A stretch of 64,000 nt of DNA from Dryas octopetala (lineage: Eukaryota; Streptophyta; Magnoliopsida; Rosales; Rosaceae): contig OY992839.1 of the NCBI GenBank assembly GCA_963921425.1, positions 13,929,409 through 13,993,408 of the forward strand. Direction: 5' to 3'. The position numbers were made by a program, and so were the translations under genes. Shown here piece after piece: positions 61,814-64,000 of this stretch. Below the pieces are notes generated by a model that was given only the letters and a program-made list of their open reading frames with translations, did no database searches and was not told the DNA's origin. Position 1 is the stretch's first letter, and each line of letters begins with the position of its first letter.

Positions 61814-62015
61814 GAATAATGCTATACTTACCACATTTCTTATACCACATTCTTATACCATCACACGTGTCATTACTTTATTGGACAGAGTTTTTCTTTT
61901 TCTTTTTGGGTTTTTATTTTTATTTTTTAGTATCCAATGTATGAATGTCATGTAAGTTGCCACATAAGGTGGTATGAAATTATGGTATAAAAATGTGGTA
62001 TATCTAGCACTACTG
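61814..62015. mobile_element. MULE-type MITE (family A), second copy
   Basis: 202 bp, flanked by TAAAAATAC at 61805-61813 and 62016-62024 (perfect 9-bp duplication). It contains AATAATGCTA...CTTACCACATTT at the left and AAATGTGGTATATCTAGCAC at the right. It is in the opposite orientation to the copy at 10199. Confidence 0.92.
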
Positions 62016-63480
62016 TAAAAATACTTTTAGACGGAACAAAAGTGTTTTATATAGCCTTTGGATGCCTAACGAAACAAGTTTATTTTTTAAACTTTATTTT
62101 ATAAAATTTTCTATAATCATATATAATATAATGATTACAAATCAAACTGACACTGGAAAAGTAGTGGAAAACATATGAAATAAAAATAAAAATAAAAATT
62201 TTCAAATTTAAGACTATGTTCTACTGGCCGGCCTGAAAATCATAAATAAAAACGTCCCGAAAAAAAGAATTGGCAAACAATCGACAAACTATCTCTGCAA
62301 ATTTATAAAAAGTTACCTGAGATTGTTTAAAGATGAGGTGCGCGCAGGCGTGGAGATATGAAAACTCAAAGCAAAATATGTTTTCTTCTCTTTTTTATAC
62401 AAGTTCACCAAATTAGTTATCTCAGAATGGCACCGTTTTAGGGTAAAATTGAAAATATTGCAAATCAGGAGAAGTCATTCCATGTATGAATTGGGCTTGG
62501 GCGACCATGACAATGCCGACTGGGGCGTGAAGTTGCAAAGGAGTTTGTAAAAGGTTGGGAGAGGTGGTGGTGGTGGTGATAGCTAGAAATGGAGGTAATC
62601 GTCATAATTTTCTTTTCCGCTAGTTTTTTTTTTTTTTTTTTATTTTAAGAAGAGGAATTCGAATTTAGGACATCTCCGCCAGTCACACTCACCAACTGCC
62701 ACAACCACATCACCATTGCAACTATCCACGTCAACATACTATGTCATCACCAAAGATGCCTACCACGCGCGCCATTATATATGTTGCCAACATGTCACCA
62801 TCGAGCTCCCACGTGTCACTCTTACAGACCACTATATGTAACATTTTTGCCATGCCAACAGGTTGCCACGTGTCATCTTCATGTTAAATGGCCGGTGACA
62901 TGAAAATTGAACTAAATTGGTGATGAACTAGAGGATTCAAACCTCGCCCCTACCTCTTTCAGGCAAATAGTGTTGCTGACCAACTAATTTAAAGTTCTAA
63001 ACTTGCTTTTTACATGGTTTTTTTATTTATAATATATAATATATTGTTAAAGACAGAAATGATAACCCACTTAGAAATTCAATGATGAGAACTATTCAAT
63101 TTTTAGGTCATTTCTCAAGAGTCGTCCTTGTAAAAAATCTGTCAAATTGATTATTATTTGTTCATTTAAATTGTGTAGACAAATACAGTATATCAAATTA
63201 AAATTAAAATATTGTTAACAATAATACACTATCGATCTAAACAATTTCCGATTGACTGATTCTTTTTCAAGAGTGATGTTTGAATGATGCCTTAAAATAT
63301 GAACAATTTTGATCATTGAAATTTATAGTTAGGTTGTTAGGTGAGCGAAGAATTTTGATCATTGAGGTATATTATCATTAGAATTAATTACTCTAGGCTA
63401 CATACTAGTTATTGTTTTGAACCTATAATACCATGATCATTAAAATGTAACAATTAGGTCACTTTATTAAAAATCAGGTC
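62016..63480. other. Intergenic, no gene seen
   Basis: Contains a T run near 62624-62642 and CACGTGTCA-like phrases (62700-62880). No coding similarity or RNA gene was noticed. Confidence 0.5.
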
Positions 63481-63579
63481 ATTGCATTTGATTCCAATTT
63501 GACTCCAGGTCACTGCCTGCTTGCCAGTTGGCGGGTACTAAGAGTTGCAGTTTTACAAATTTTTTGACTTTTTGATTTT

Positions 63580-64000
63580 TTTTTTTTCAGTTTTCTCTCA
63601 CTTCTCTCGCTCACTTCTTGATCTCGCTTCTTTAAATTCGATTTTAGTTTTGGATCTGGATCTTCTTGTTGTTTATCAATTGCTGGTTTCAAGGTTTGTT
63701 TGTTTTTGATTTGATGTTTAATTTGTTGAGTATTTCGTGCATTTGATTTGATTTTCATTCTTGCTGTTTAGGTATGATGTACTGTGTATAGTACTTTTTG
63801 AGTTTAGTAAATATTATTCATATTTTCCTTTCCATTTGTATGAATTACAATATTATGTACATAGTTGCAGTAGTGGTAAACATGCTTAATAGCTTACTTT
63901 TGTTCACTTTTAGTTGCTTTTGTTATTTAGAAATTGATGGATTAATGATTTGCTCTGTTTTTGTTTAGGTTAATTATAGGAATGGTTATGTAGTTGCATT
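63580..64000 (+). other. Possible 5' leader exon and first intron of a gene beyond the window
   Basis: A CT-rich leader-like stretch (TTTTCTCTCACTTCTCTCGC, from ~63590) is followed by a candidate donor AAG|GTTTGTTT near 63693, then T-rich intron-like DNA. No start codon with a usable frame is present. Weak evidence only. Confidence 0.25.

Overview
The window is nuclear DNA of a flowering plant. The genes have GT-AG introns, the proteins look like eudicot proteins, and the sequence is crowded with Ty1/Copia and Ty3/Gypsy-type LTR retrotransposons, MULE- and hAT-like non-autonomous DNA transposons and long GA/CT microsatellites. The elicitor-peptide genes suggest a rosid, plausibly Rosaceae, but that is inference. 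A run of exactly 200 N (35825-36024) shows this is a scaffold from a draft assembly.

Layout. 1-1260 (+): last exons of a UBC19/UBC20-type E2 ubiquitin-conjugating enzyme. 2470-2891: MULE-type element with long inverted repeats. 3305-4361: an unusual array of close to 40 copies of a 16-bp motif in both orientations. 6255-8766 and 10043-14840: truncated Copia elements, the second with a MITE nested in its LTR. 15846-17049: 1.2-kb foldback element. 19387-24255 (-): four-exon CDC5 gene (MYB-related spliceosomal NTC/MAC subunit) with altered Myb residues. A 1.5-kb hAT-like element (24583-26083) sits about 330 bp upstream of its start codon. 26698-31597: large non-autonomous Gypsy-type element with a tRNA-Asp primer site and no pol, its 3' LTR cut short. 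Next to the cut is a broken antisense copy of CDC5 exon 1. 33567-35824: GA-microsatellite duplication running into the N gap. 36850-45078 (-): clathrin heavy chain pseudogene keeping exons for roughly the C-terminal third, split by a young Copia element (39469-44678; paired 576-bp LTRs, TSD AATAT). 48461-53075: a second complete Copia element (245-bp LTRs, TSD GTGCT). 53571-54986: two foldback elements. 55381-56302 and 60881-61434 (+): two paralogous two-exon genes that I identify as plant elicitor peptide precursors (PROPEP), with several MITEs between and after them.

How the genes relate. UBC (protein turnover and cell cycle) and CDC5 (splicing and transcription) are housekeeping genes with no evident link. 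The clathrin and CDC5 remnants indicate past segmental duplication and decay. The PROPEP pair is the functional highlight. Both encode a small acidic protein with no signal peptide, a conserved amphipathic segment and a Ser/Gly-rich peptide ending in Asn that lies alone on the last exon. That is the known layout of damage-signal precursors perceived by PEPR receptor kinases. No tRNA, rRNA, snRNA or CRISPR was recognised.
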